This document shows positions 8,975 through 18,454 of a stretch of DNA of 43,485 nucleotides, in pieces. Made by a program: the position numbers and the translations under genes. This stretch comes from Fibrobacteria bacterium (GTDB lineage: Bacteria > Fibrobacterota > Fibrobacteria > UBA11236 > JADFYW01): NCBI GenBank assembly GCA_015232855.1, contig JADFYW010000025.1, forward strand, positions 1 through 43,485. Direction: 5' to 3'. Under the pieces are notes generated by a model. It did no database searches and was not told the origin of the DNA. It saw only the letters and a list, made by a program, of their open reading frames with translations. Within the stretch, counting starts at the first letter, position 1; each line of letters starts with the position of its first letter.

Positions 8975-9601
8975 ATGGAGAAAGCCGACCTGTATACTAC
9001 GGACATAGCTTATCACCGCTATTTTTCAGAAACGGAATGTCGAAAATGTGGTTTACAATCTTGTAAAGATTTAATCGAATTAATTATGGCAGGCTCATCG
9101 CCAGTCACGTGTCTTTCATCCAGTCTTGGTCCAAAACTTCAATCGCTTAAAGCAACAATTAAGCTAGCGGAAAACCTTCCGGAAACACCAAAAATCACCT
9201 TGCCCAGGCCTGTTCCAGCAGAATTAATAGAAATAAACAACCCCAAAGATGGTGACCCTATTTTAGTAACTGCTAATAACCAGTTCACCCAAGAGGTTAT
9301 ACTGACCGTACTTTCCACTACAGTAAGTCCTTTTTTTGTTGTATTCACAGAAACGCAGGGTGATACTCTTGACATGGCAGTTATTTTGGGAACATTTAAC
9401 GCCGAAACAGTACAAGATTCTATTTGTAACACCTCATTAGATAAAATAGCGGAATATAGCCCACTTATCATCCCTGGCAAAGCAGAAAAATTTGCTCAAA
9501 AAATTCAGAATAGCTGTCAGCGAAAAGTAATAACCGGTCCGGTTTGCATAGCTGAACTGCCTCTTTTTTTGGGCACAGAATGGAAACAGGAAAATTCATA
9601 A
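8975..9601 (+). CDS. Small Fe-S domain protein next to DUF512
   Basis: The N-terminus holds four cysteines in the order CX2CX4CX15C (Cys 22, 25, 30, 46), the pattern of the small [4Fe-4S] domain seen in RnfB and corrinoid proteins (PF04060 type; note CRKCGLQSC). The remaining 160 residues have no family I recognise; a hydrophobic stretch resembling a Rossmann-type strand (GDPILVTANN) follows. I chose the ATG at 8975, preceded by AAGG; a longer in-frame start at 8912 would overlap the DUF512 gene by 35 bp and adds no domain. The pairing suggests electron supply to, or a substrate platform for, the radical SAM enzyme; this is inference. Confidence 0.65.
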   Translation: MEKADLYTTDIAYHRYFSETECRKCGLQSCKDLIELIMAGSSPVTCLSSSLGPKLQSLKATIKLAENLPETPKITLPRPVPAELIEINNPKDGDPILVTANNQFTQEVILTVLSTTVSPFFVVFTETQGDTLDMAVILGTFNAETVQDSICNTSLDKIAEYSPLIIPGKAEKFAQKIQNSCQRKVITGPVCIAELPLFLGTEWKQENS

Positions 9602-9707
9602 ATTCTAAAGATTTTCTGGAACATTTTCTATTCTTTAAAGAAACCACAGCTTTATGAGTTTTTAGAATGGTTTATTCACTTGAGTCAGATAAGCAAGGAA
9701 ACAAGAT

Positions 9708-12092
9708 ATGAAGTACAAAGCTTTTTTCATTTTAATTGCCATTTTTTTCACTAATTGTGCTGTATATAAACAGCTTGCGCCAGAACCAGAGTTATCCAGC
9801 CTGGAGAAAGGATATCTGGAATTAAAAGATGAAGATGAACACTTTGAGATAGAAAAAGAGGACAAATACTTTGTCGCCTTTCCAGGTCCCAAAGAAAAAC
9901 ATTTTTACTTGGTATTAAATATCAAACAAAAAGACAGTATCAGCTCTTTTCTCACGTCATCCCTCATTAAGAAAAAAACAGTTGGGCCTCAAATAAATGA
10001 TGAAACTCATGCTCCTGACAGTTTAAGTGTATATCCTATCACGGACTCTGTACAAACCTATTACTGGATTATTAATAAAGTACATCCAGAAGAAACAGAT
10101 TTAAAACTCAACTACCGCTATGTCCCCCAATGGAGATTTAAATTTGAGAACAAACATACAGAGTTTAAATCCATCCTTAAACAAAATACGGTAGACCGTA
10201 ACATCTATAACCAAATCGGGAAAGGATATTCCTTTGAGAAGTTTAACTTCCCCACGGCAATTGATACTATGACCGACCATCTGGGTAAACAAGAAAAAGT
10301 TTACCAGGCTCTACTCGATATTGAAAGCATCTTCCCGTCTTCCATATTAAATTCAAAAGATGTCGCCTATCTGGACTATTTATTACTAAAGAAAAAACTG
10401 GAAGATGAAATCGCTTTTCAGAAAAAATATCTGGCCACTGTCCATTTCCTGGATAAGATCCAGAAGTCAAAGGGTAATCCAGGTGTATTTCTCAATCATG
10501 TAGAACATTTCATTAGTTACTTCTCAGGTACAAAAGGTTACCCGGAACATATCCTGAAAGAATGCCGCTCTATTCTGGAAGCCCAACTCACAACCATCCC
10601 CCCTTACTATGATGGCCTGTTAGCGGGTAAAAATGATATTGAACCTTTTGATGCAGAACTCTACCGTCTACCGGTTTTAAAACGCATTGCACAACTTTAT
10701 CAGGCTTCCGAGACCAAACAATCTCCAGATTACGATCTTCAAACCTCTTTCCTGACTGATTTTGACAAAAAGAGTCTTGCAGTACTTTCGACACAAAACA
10801 CATTGAACAAAATAGAGTCATCAATAAAAGCTTTACCGCAAATGCCCAAAGACGGGATTTTTGGAAAAATTGTCCGTGAATTAGCTGAACTACAGGCAAA
10901 ACTTCCCAACCCTCTGGATGCGACAAACGGAAAATATCTTGAGTTTTCTTGTGCAAAAGCCTTAAATAAAGCCATTGCAGACCTCAAAAAATCTTTGACC
11001 GAACACTACCAGAAAAAAAATGAAGCCGATAACATCGTTAGACAAGTGAATGCTTTACAGGCAGAAAAAGATTACCGGGCCATGTTGGGTATCCTAAAAG
11101 ACAAAAAACACCTCGGGTTTCTGTTAAATAAATACAAAGACCTCGATCTAAAGTCAGTTTCGGAACAGGCCAAAAATATCGGTGAAGCGTTACAGAAATA
11201 TGTATGGTATAAGGCTGAGTCAGGACTTTCTCAACTGCATCGAGATACAAATTTTCTCAATCCTATAAAAATCAAATCACTCAAAGACAGTGTGGTCTAT
11301 GATTTGGAAGACTCCTTATACATTAAAGTGGATAATCTCACCCGCTACCGGGTTAATCAATTCTGTGAAAACAAAGCAGACACCCTTGTGGACATAGATT
11401 CTCTATATTCAGACTCGGTATTTTTACCAGCCTATGATATCAAATTTTCTTCAGGTACTAAAGGCCAGCTCATTCAACGCAAAGAAGCTCTGGTTGCACA
11501 TCTGGCAAAACTTAAGGAGAATGAATTCCCAGCCAAAGCCATTACCCTTTTATATAAAGAGTTCATGCGCGCCCCACACAAAAAGGGTGTATTAAAAGCA
11601 CGCGCAATCGTGTCCCATGGCAAACATTATAAAGGCAGCGATAAAAAAATAAAACGGCGTACATGGGAATGTGATCCCTGGGCTACCAAATGGATTACAG
11701 AACCCGCTAAATACAGAAGAGTATATGCAATTCCTATTACCACTAAAAAGCATGGCCCCAACACTTATCTGGTTCGCACAAACATTCGCATCAAATCAGA
11801 CGCAAAATTTCCTGTATATGATGTAAATATCAAACTACCTGAAGAAATTGCGAAGAACGCCACGTCAGAGCAATGGTACGAAAAAATAACTCTGAACAAA
11901 ACGCCTTTAAAAAATGAAGGCCGTTTTACCATTACGGCTCCAAACGCCGAAAATAATTATGAATGCCAGCTTTCTCCGGTACGTATGAAAAAAGACGAAA
12001 GCAATTATGTAGACATCTATTTTAAACACAATTCATTTAAACCTATACCGATAAGCGTAATGGCTCAAAAGCCAATTATTAAAAAACACTAA
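9708..12092 (+). CDS. Large lipoprotein at the head of an ABC transporter operon
   Basis: A 794-residue protein of no family I recognise. It begins with a lipoprotein signal peptide and lipobox FTNC (Cys 17), after an AAGGAAAC ribosome binding site. The middle (about residues 200-560) is rich in Lys/Glu/Leu and probably alpha-helical, with no clear repeat. The last 170 residues look beta-rich and contain Trp/Cys/Tyr-rich segments. It is followed after only 10 bp by the substrate-binding protein gene, so it is almost certainly co-expressed with the transporter. It may be an envelope partner that gathers or processes the substrate, or a structural protein. It contains two non-lipobox cysteines in its C-terminal third that could form a disulphide. 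Confidence 0.6.
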   Translation: MKYKAFFILIAIFFTNCAVYKQLAPEPELSSLEKGYLELKDEDEHFEIEKEDKYFVAFPGPKEKHFYLVLNIKQKDSISSFLTSSLIKKKTVGPQINDETHAPDSLSVYPITDSVQTYYWIINKVHPEETDLKLNYRYVPQWRFKFENKHTEFKSILKQNTVDRNIYNQIGKGYSFEKFNFPTAIDTMTDHLGKQEKVYQALLDIESIFPSSILNSKDVAYLDYLLLKKKLEDEIAFQKKYLATVHFLDKIQKSKGNPGVFLNHVEHFISYFSGTKGYPEHILKECRSILEAQLTTIPPYYDGLLAGKNDIEPFDAELYRLPVLKRIAQLYQASETKQSPDYDLQTSFLTDFDKKSLAVLSTQNTLNKIESSIKALPQMPKDGIFGKIVRELAELQAKLPNPLDATNGKYLEFSCAKALNKAIADLKKSLTEHYQKKNEADNIVRQVNALQAEKDYRAMLGILKDKKHLGFLLNKYKDLDLKSVSEQAKNIGEALQKYVWYKAESGLSQLHRDTNFLNPIKIKSLKDSVVYDLEDSLYIKVDNLTRYRVNQFCENKADTLVDIDSLYSDSVFLPAYDIKFSSGTKGQLIQRKEALVAHLAKLKENEFPAKAITLLYKEFMRAPHKKGVLKARAIVSHGKHYKGSDKKIKRRTWECDPWATKWITEPAKYRRVYAIPITTKKHGPNTYLVRTNIRIKSDAKFPVYDVNIKLPEEIAKNATSEQWYEKITLNKTPLKNEGRFTITAPNAENNYECQLSPVRMKKDESNYVDIYFKHNSFKPIPISVMAQKPIIKKH

Positions 12093-12102
12093 GGAGTTAG
12101 CT

Positions 12103-13839
12103 ATGAAAAAGATCCTGATAATTTTTGGAATTATTCTCGCCTTGGTGGCAGCGTTCCTCATTTGGTTCTTTATATTCAAGAAAGATCTCAGCGGAAAAGT
12201 TATCATACCATACATTTCCCACCAGAAACCAAGAATAGACCCCCATTTACCTTCTTCTGTTCCTCTCGCTGACAAACTAGATGAAGTAATGTTTGATGGC
12301 CTCTTTAATGTATCTGCAAATCCAAGCGGCATCACTTATGAAAATGGATTAGGCGAGTTTATTGATATCGACAAAAAGAATTATGTAACCATACAACTCA
12401 AACCAGGGAAATCCTGGCAGAGCAGTTATGCGGTCTCGATGCAAGAAGATATGATAACTATTACTGAAAAAAAGAAGGTACTTTTCACCGCTAGAGATTT
12501 AAAATTCACCCTACAACGCATTCAGAAAATCGGCAGTGTTTCCCCGGATTATGTACTCATTTCTCAGGCAATACCAGACTTTAGTTTTTACGGTCCTGAC
12601 GAAAATGACCAGGTTCGTTTTCATTTCCGTGGAGAACGCCTTTGGACAGAAGCAGATATTAAAGAGGTCTTGTCATTTAAAATAATTCCAGCAAACGCTG
12701 GAATGACCGCTCGGGAATATACTAACGGTACGGGCCCCTACATGCATGCAGGAGAATTTGAGAATGTTATGTATTTTCAAAAAACGCCTACAAGCGAAGC
12801 ACATATATCAAATCTGCTGTTAAAACCTTTTATTGATAATAGCACATATACTACAGAACTTAAAAACAAAAACATCAATGGAATTCTCAGTACACCATTT
12901 GGAAGTGAATCTCCCATACTCAATGATAAAGAGAAGTATTTTCATAAATCAAGTATCAGCACCTGTTTTTTTGCAATCTTCTTTAATTGTAATCGCCTGG
13001 ATTTAAATCAGAGACAAGCTTTACGGATGATGATAAATAACAAGAGAATTATGAATCGTTTTTTTAAAATAGGAACAATGCAGCAAAGAAATATCGCAAA
13101 TTACAAAGGCGAACCAAATAATTTTGAGGACTATCTTAACTATTCCATGTTCCCAACTTCCACCTATTATGTCCAGGAACAAGTTGTTAATCCACTTAAA
13201 GCTCCAGGCGATTATGATAAGTCCGTACTTCCTGATACCGTACGGATATACACCTGTGTGAACTATGGACACCGTGAAGAACTGTCTGAACTGGCAAATA
13301 TCATCAATGACCCCAACCTGTTTAAAGGCCGTATAAAAGCATATTCCGTATCAAACAAAATGATTAAAAGAGGTAATTACGACGCTGTAATAGTACCCAT
13401 TAGCGGTTATCGTTCCAACTTCCTGTTTGATCTCTATGATATATTTCTGAGAGAGCCTAATTTTGCAGTTAAAAAAATAACTTTACAAACCTCTACAAAC
13501 TCCAATGGTGAGCAAGTCGTAGATCCTCGTTCATTCTCAAAAGGAAGTAACTTTTTCCAGCTTGATCTCTCTGAGAAAGGACATCAGGAATACGAAAACA
13601 TCAGCAAGCTACTTGATTATGTCTATGGGTTTATGTCTACTAGCGAAATCGGTGACAAACAGCAATATGCCCAATTTATCGACGAACTTGAACAAGATAT
13701 GGCCCTTGGCAGCTGGCTGTTTTCACTCCCGTCCATGGCATATTTTAGCACACAATTTGAAGAAAAGAGTATCGACCTCTATGGCATTGCCTCCCAACTT
13801 TCAACCATAGAAAACTGGAAGGAAAAACCAAAAAAATAA
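12103..13839 (+). CDS. ABC transporter substrate-binding protein, family 5-like, membrane-anchored
   Basis: Matches the outline of extracellular solute-binding proteins of family 5 (oligopeptide/dipeptide/nickel type): an early PHLPSSVPLADKLDEVMFDGL segment, a TIQLKPGKSW segment and FTARDLKFTLQRI, the usual series where such proteins enter their first lobe. The length of 578 is normal to slightly long. The N-terminus (residues 4-27) is one long hydrophobic helix without a lipobox Cys or a clear cleavage site, so the protein appears anchored by an uncleaved helix rather than by lipid, which is unusual in a diderm. It has a good ribosome binding site (AAGGAG). The ligand cannot be predicted; similarity in the ligand-binding second half is weak. 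Confidence 0.75.
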   Translation: MKKILIIFGIILALVAAFLIWFFIFKKDLSGKVIIPYISHQKPRIDPHLPSSVPLADKLDEVMFDGLFNVSANPSGITYENGLGEFIDIDKKNYVTIQLKPGKSWQSSYAVSMQEDMITITEKKKVLFTARDLKFTLQRIQKIGSVSPDYVLISQAIPDFSFYGPDENDQVRFHFRGERLWTEADIKEVLSFKIIPANAGMTAREYTNGTGPYMHAGEFENVMYFQKTPTSEAHISNLLLKPFIDNSTYTTELKNKNINGILSTPFGSESPILNDKEKYFHKSSISTCFFAIFFNCNRLDLNQRQALRMMINNKRIMNRFFKIGTMQQRNIANYKGEPNNFEDYLNYSMFPTSTYYVQEQVVNPLKAPGDYDKSVLPDTVRIYTCVNYGHREELSELANIINDPNLFKGRIKAYSVSNKMIKRGNYDAVIVPISGYRSNFLFDLYDIFLREPNFAVKKITLQTSTNSNGEQVVDPRSFSKGSNFFQLDLSEKGHQEYENISKLLDYVYGFMSTSEIGDKQQYAQFIDELEQDMALGSWLFSLPSMAYFSTQFEEKSIDLYGIASQLSTIENWKEKPKK

Positions 13840-13895
13840 TCTTACATGGCAGACATTAAACTTCAATTTTATCAGCTAGCTCTGGATTTACAATA

Positions 13896-14762
13896 ATGTC
13901 ATTCCTGAAGCGCACTCTTTTTTGTCTGCCGTTCCTGTTTCCATTTAATTTATCTGCAACTGATTACTTGTTACTAGGCACCCCCAAGGCCTATGTTATT
14001 CTTAACAGTTATGAACAGCCATTATCTGAAGAAGAATGGAAACGTTTTCCTTCAAATACCCCGGGGCGTGTACTCAATAAAACAGTGACATTAGGCGATG
14101 GTATTTCAAAGGCTCTTTCATTTGAGCTGGATGAAGAAAATTATTTCTTGCAGAAAGATGACAATGGCCGTTTTACCGCTTCTGGTACAGCTTCCCAAAA
14201 ACATCTGATGTTTAAAAACTGCCAACAAATTAAAGACACTATTATCGTAACAAAAAACCGAAAAGTTCTTTTTGGACAAGGCATCAAACAAAACACACCT
14301 GGAACATTCCTTGAAGAAGGTGATGAACTGCTTCGACTTTTTAAATACCACGGAAAATTTTTTTTAAAAAAATTATCAGGGGAGCAAAACTGGGGGTGGA
14401 CCTCATTATCCAGCCGTTCTGTATGGAAACAAAAAAAAGAAAGAACAGCTAAAAAAGAAGCACATCTTTCGCAGGAACTTATTAAGCAAATAAAAGAGAA
14501 ACTCAGTTTTGCCAATAAAAGTTATCATCAATTCTATACCGCATTTAACAAACTTTCTGGCACAGCCAGGAAGCCACCCCTCTGGCAATATAGCGTCAAC
14601 AAAAACACGGTTCGCTGTATTTTAAAAGGTTCACCAGAGCTTCCTGAACAACTTAAAAACAGCAATAAGGTATTAGCAGGGGAAATTGAAAACCTGGTAA
14701 TGGGCCAGCCCTTTATTGTCAGATTCCGTAATGGTGAAATAACCATTATGGCGAATAATTGA
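13896..14762 (+). CDS. Secreted protein of unknown function in the ABC operon
   Basis: A 288-residue protein with an N-terminal signal peptide (cleavage likely after LSA, about residue 21). The body shows no domain I recognise. It has a short Lys/Glu-rich helical segment near residues 175-200 and ends with a predicted small beta-rich segment (PFIVRFRNGEITIMANN). It sits between the substrate-binding protein and the permease genes, and its stop codon is within four bases of the next start, so it is most likely part of the transporter's periplasmic apparatus. No strong Shine-Dalgarno precedes the ATG. Confidence 0.55.
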   Translation: MSFLKRTLFCLPFLFPFNLSATDYLLLGTPKAYVILNSYEQPLSEEEWKRFPSNTPGRVLNKTVTLGDGISKALSFELDEENYFLQKDDNGRFTASGTASQKHLMFKNCQQIKDTIIVTKNRKVLFGQGIKQNTPGTFLEEGDELLRLFKYHGKFFLKKLSGEQNWGWTSLSSRSVWKQKKERTAKKEAHLSQELIKQIKEKLSFANKSYHQFYTAFNKLSGTARKPPLWQYSVNKNTVRCILKGSPELPEQLKNSNKVLAGEIENLVMGQPFIVRFRNGEITIMANN

Positions 14763-14765
14763 TTG

Positions 14766-15872
14766 ATGCAAAACCGTTTTCTTGAACATATAACAAGCCT
14801 GCTGCTCGTAACGGCCTGTATGCTTACGGTTTTCTTTTTTACTCATAACAAATTAGATAAGACTGAGGCCGATGCTCTTCCCTATCACTATTCTAAAGCG
14901 AATTTCCAATTTGTAGATTTTAACAATTCCTTCCAAAAAGCTCTTCTTTCAGATATGCTTAACCTGTATCATCCCGGAAGAGAAGAAGACAATATCAGGG
15001 TTTATAATACTCTTTCCGGCGTAGCCCAAATGGATGACTTGGAGGAAATGCAAAAGTCCCATTTAAAAGAAAGCCTGACTGGAAAAAAATTAATAGAAAT
15101 AATAGGAATGGGTGTAAAATTCCTTTTTGTATACCTGTTGGTAATGATTTTAACCTATTATGGTGTGCAAGTGATTGGTACCTGGCGCTTCATTAAACAA
15201 AAACAACGTCCATTCCTTTCCCACTCCTCCGCCAAAAACAAAATAAAACAGGCTGCCCTAGCTGTACTTTCTTTTATCTCTTCAATGTTTCTCTTTTCTC
15301 CGGCCTATGTAATTGCCTATTCCATACGAACCGAATTTAATACAGATGTTCTTTTTTTTGTGATATTACTGGGAGTAATTTCAAACGGTCTCCTGATTAC
15401 TTACGCAAATAAATTTTACAATTTTCTTTTAACTGAAAGCAAAAAGGGGTATGTAGAAACCGCTGTCGCAAAAGGGCTCAATAATAACTATGCATTATCC
15501 TCCAGGGATACCGGCATTTCCTACAAATCTATTTTTCATCCTCTTGGCAAATTCAAGGGTCATGTCTTTGAGCATATTTTTAAAAATGCACGTTTCCAAT
15601 ATTTATCCACTTTAAAAGAACAGGCTGTTTTTTTGATAACGGGTCTCATCATCATAGAAATGGCCTTAAACATTCATGGTCATTTAAGTTATGAAATGCT
15701 CAGGCAGTTGTTACATAAAAATTACGATATTGTTATAGCTATCATTCTCTGTATTTTTTACACCGTAAAACTAACAGAAATTGTTACTGATATTCTCATA
15801 CAAAGAGAAACCGCAAAATTCGCAAACCAATTGCAGCCCCCTACACCCGCCACCATACGGAGTGTACCATGA
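14766..15872 (+). CDS. ABC transporter permease, OppB/DppB-like
   Basis: An inner-membrane permease with an N-terminal helix (about residues 10-28), a large periplasmic segment and then a cluster of helices. The EAA-type loop that contacts the ATPase is seen as YVETAVAKGLN. A second family feature is the C-terminal block that begins LITGLIIIEMALNIHGHLSYEMLRQ and ends in a VKLTEIVTDILI helix, as in OppB-type proteins. ATG at 14766 is preferred; a TTG at 14763 is one codon upstream. The 3' end overlaps the next permease by an ATGA, indicating translational coupling. Sequence divergence from typical OppB is considerable, so the substrate is not assignable. Confidence 0.8.
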   Translation: MQNRFLEHITSLLLVTACMLTVFFFTHNKLDKTEADALPYHYSKANFQFVDFNNSFQKALLSDMLNLYHPGREEDNIRVYNTLSGVAQMDDLEEMQKSHLKESLTGKKLIEIIGMGVKFLFVYLLVMILTYYGVQVIGTWRFIKQKQRPFLSHSSAKNKIKQAALAVLSFISSMFLFSPAYVIAYSIRTEFNTDVLFFVILLGVISNGLLITYANKFYNFLLTESKKGYVETAVAKGLNNNYALSSRDTGISYKSIFHPLGKFKGHVFEHIFKNARFQYLSTLKEQAVFLITGLIIIEMALNIHGHLSYEMLRQLLHKNYDIVIAIILCIFYTVKLTEIVTDILIQRETAKFANQLQPPTPATIRSVP

Positions 15873-16849
15873 ACGAATTCGGTATTAACAAAGAACTTCA
15901 GTCATTACAGGACGAAATCAAACGTGGTTTTGATTCCCCCCCTCCTCCAGAAGTTCAAAAGAAAAGGCCGAAGATAAAAACGGTTAAAGAAAAGACAGCG
16001 CAAAGTGATTTTTGGCAGCAGGATACCTCCTGGCTTTTTTCCTGGATTGGTACCATCCTTTTCCTTACACTGTGGAATGCTATTTTTCTTAATAAACCGG
16101 CTTTCAAACAGATTGCCACAGGATTTATCAACACGGTTATAATTTCATTACAGGTAATACTATTCTCCCTTGTTTTAGCCTGGGGTGTAAGCCTGCTGCT
16201 TAACCACCTCTCCGCCAACAAGAAACAAAGTTTACAATTCATGGTAACATTCTTTCTTAACCTTATTCGTTCAATTCCACAGATTGTTGGTATTCTTTTT
16301 GGTTATATCTGGATAACCAGCTTGTCAGGAACAAATGGATCTTTAGGGAATTTTCTCAGTTTCACCTTGATAGCAATCATCATTAGCTTGTTTATTTTTA
16401 TTGAATTAGCAGACCTCATGCTTGAACGAATACAACATTTCAAGAAGCTGGATTTTTATGATGCCATGCGGGTATGCGGAATCAAAGAAAGCCGCATTAT
16501 CAATTTTCATATACTATGGAAAAATAGCCGGATACATATATTAAACAAGTTGATTTCGATTTTTGGGATGGCCATTTTTCTGCAATGCAGTGTGAGTTTT
16601 ATTATCTCAGTGGGACTCTCAATGGAAATCGACCTTGTTTCTCTGCCCAATACTCTGGGGACACTGCTTGCAAAAATAGACAGTAAACAGGATATCCTGG
16701 CAATTGGATATGCTATTACTCATCCTGGTTATATTCCTCAGCTTTTTTTCAAACATCTTCAGGGCATAACGGTTTCTTTCCTTCTGGTGTTTACGCTTCT
16801 GAGCATCTATAAAATAGCGGGGGGCTTCGCTAAACGGTATAAGTTATGA
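15869..16849 (+). CDS. ABC transporter permease, OppC/DppC-like
   Basis: The second permease of the transporter. A cytoplasmic N-terminal tail of about 65 charged residues precedes six hydrophobic segments. The EAA-type loop is FYDAMRVCGIKESRIINFHIL, followed by the family-typical TM block ending in FLLVFTLLSIYKIAGGF. Its start overlaps the stop of the OppB-like gene (ATGA at 15869) and its own stop overlaps the ATPase start in the same way (16846), so the three genes are tightly coupled. The long charged N-terminal tail with a run of prolines is unusual and may contact other components. Confidence 0.82.
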   Translation: MNEFGINKELQSLQDEIKRGFDSPPPPEVQKKRPKIKTVKEKTAQSDFWQQDTSWLFSWIGTILFLTLWNAIFLNKPAFKQIATGFINTVIISLQVILFSLVLAWGVSLLLNHLSANKKQSLQFMVTFFLNLIRSIPQIVGILFGYIWITSLSGTNGSLGNFLSFTLIAIIISLFIFIELADLMLERIQHFKKLDFYDAMRVCGIKESRIINFHILWKNSRIHILNKLISIFGMAIFLQCSVSFIISVGLSMEIDLVSLPNTLGTLLAKIDSKQDILAIGYAITHPGYIPQLFFKHLQGITVSFLLVFTLLSIYKIAGGFAKRYKL

Positions 16850-18363
16850 GCAGAATGATTTCTAATATACAAATCCATACCCATAACCGGACTATTGTCC
16901 AGATTGATAATTTTTCTCTTGAAGAAAATAAAATAACATTCCTTCTGGGTGAATCCGGCATTGGGAAATCTATTCTTGCCAAAGCAATGTACGGACTTTT
17001 GGATCCCGATACCCTGGAAATAAAAATAAATAACAAAGACTACGTAACCCATCTCCATTCACCAGAAGTACAAGAATTGCAGACAAACAGTTTTTTTGTA
17101 TTCCAGGAACCATCTTCCCATTTAAATCCGCTCCTCACCATTAAAGAACAGTTGAATGAAGGGAGTATTGCTAGGGCAAAGGATGAAGATGGTATTCTAC
17201 GTTATCTTTGGCAGGCAAAAGATGATAAAGTATTCAAACAGTTACTTGAACTCTACCCCAAGCCCTACCGCCCAAGCGGTGGTGAAAAGCAGCGCATACT
17301 CTTGGCTATGGCCTTTAAGAAAATACATATGTATACGTCCGGTCAGGTAGAAGGCCATAATCTCTTTGTGTTTGATGAGCCAACAGGTAGTCTTGATAAT
17401 GCTTACCGGAATACTTTTCTGAAAGGACTATTGGCCACCTATATCAAAAAGCCCTTTACCATTTTATTTATTACCCATGATTATTCAATCATAAGTGAAA
17501 TGACCAGCCAATATCCTAAACTACTCCCCCATACCATTTTCAAAGAATTGAGAAGAAGTAAAGAACAAGACAAAATAAATGATGAAAACGCAAAAGTTTT
17601 GTTACATGATTTTTCACCTGATGCTTATTTAAATTGGCTTACAAAAGGGACTGCAATAACAACAACCTCCCCAAACAAAACACCCGTTTTAACAGTAAAA
17701 TCCGCTTTTTCTGTTTTTGGCCGTGCACTTTGTCTTTATAAAGACGACGCTCACACCACTCCCGCAAATCTTCTTATCAATAAAGGTGAAACGGTGTATG
17801 TTAAAGCACCAAGCGGTATGGGCAAAACGACTCTGGCTAAAGTCATAATGGGCTTATATACTGCCGATAGTTTTTCGATGGTTCTGGATGGGAAAGAATT
17901 AACTGAAAAATCTCCAACCCGAATATGGGAAAAATATCTCTGGGGCAAAAAAGCGGGAATGGTCTTCCAACATGCTGATGAATCACTCAATCTTGAAGCT
18001 ACTGTATTTGAAACCTTTTCAGGTCTTCCTATGCCAGACAAACTGACCAGATATCAACTCACCACAAAATTAGACGAACTTTTTGAAGGCCCCTTATCTC
18101 CTGGTTTTCTTGATAAAAAGGTGGCCTTTCTTAGTGGTGGACAAAAACAACGGCTGAATCTTCTTCGCACACTTATTTTAAGTCCCTCTCTTATTATTTT
18201 AGATGAACCTTTAAACGGTCTTGATTTCTCCAGTATGAAAAAAGTAATTGCGTTAATAGAAAATCAACGGAAAAAAGGCACTGCATTTTTAATCATTAGT
18301 CATAACGAAGAAATCGTTCAAACCATGGTTGAAAAATCATCAATCTGGTATCTGGGAGAATAG
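16846..18363 (+). CDS. ABC transporter ATPase with two nucleotide-binding domains (OppD-OppF fusion type)
   Basis: Both cytosolic ATPase domains of the transporter lie in one 505-residue chain. Domain 1: Walker A GESGIGKS (35-42), Q-loop FQEPSSHLNP, signature PSGGEKQR (143-150), Walker B LFVFDEPTG and switch His in FITHD (211). Domain 2: Walker A APSGMGKTT (321-329), Q-loop FQHADESLN, signature LSGGQKQR (429-436), Walker B LIILDEP and switch His in IISHN (486). All catalytic residues appear intact in both sites, so both should hydrolyse ATP. The linker around 240-285 is charged and low in hydrophobics. It is the last gene of the operon; a weak terminator follows. Fused OppDF-type ATPases are known but less common than separate subunits. 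Confidence 0.92.
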   Translation: MSRMISNIQIHTHNRTIVQIDNFSLEENKITFLLGESGIGKSILAKAMYGLLDPDTLEIKINNKDYVTHLHSPEVQELQTNSFFVFQEPSSHLNPLLTIKEQLNEGSIARAKDEDGILRYLWQAKDDKVFKQLLELYPKPYRPSGGEKQRILLAMAFKKIHMYTSGQVEGHNLFVFDEPTGSLDNAYRNTFLKGLLATYIKKPFTILFITHDYSIISEMTSQYPKLLPHTIFKELRRSKEQDKINDENAKVLLHDFSPDAYLNWLTKGTAITTTSPNKTPVLTVKSAFSVFGRALCLYKDDAHTTPANLLINKGETVYVKAPSGMGKTTLAKVIMGLYTADSFSMVLDGKELTEKSPTRIWEKYLWGKKAGMVFQHADESLNLEATVFETFSGLPMPDKLTRYQLTTKLDELFEGPLSPGFLDKKVAFLSGGQKQRLNLLRTLILSPSLIILDEPLNGLDFSSMKKVIALIENQRKKGTAFLIISHNEEIVQTMVEKSSIWYLGE

Positions 18364-18392
18364 ACACTCACTTACATCAAATAGAACTATAA

Positions 18393-18420
18393 ATGCAAGA
18401 CCAATTATCTTGTATGTTTT
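18393..18420 (+). terminator. Weak terminator-like hairpin after the ABC operon
   Basis: Arms ATGCAAGA (18393-18400) and TCTTGTAT (18408-18415) pair with one G-U, with a 7-nt loop, followed by GTTTT. It is A/T-rich and short, so only weakly supported, but it lies where a terminator is expected between two convergent operons. Confidence 0.35.
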
Positions 18421-18454
18421 ACTGAGATCTAAGCGTAAGCCAGTGGATACTTCT

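Noticed and set aside
10588-10956. Open frame on the minus strand inside the large lipoprotein gene
   Set aside because: Antisense shadow with no start signal and no recognisable domain; the plus-strand frame continues without a break across it.
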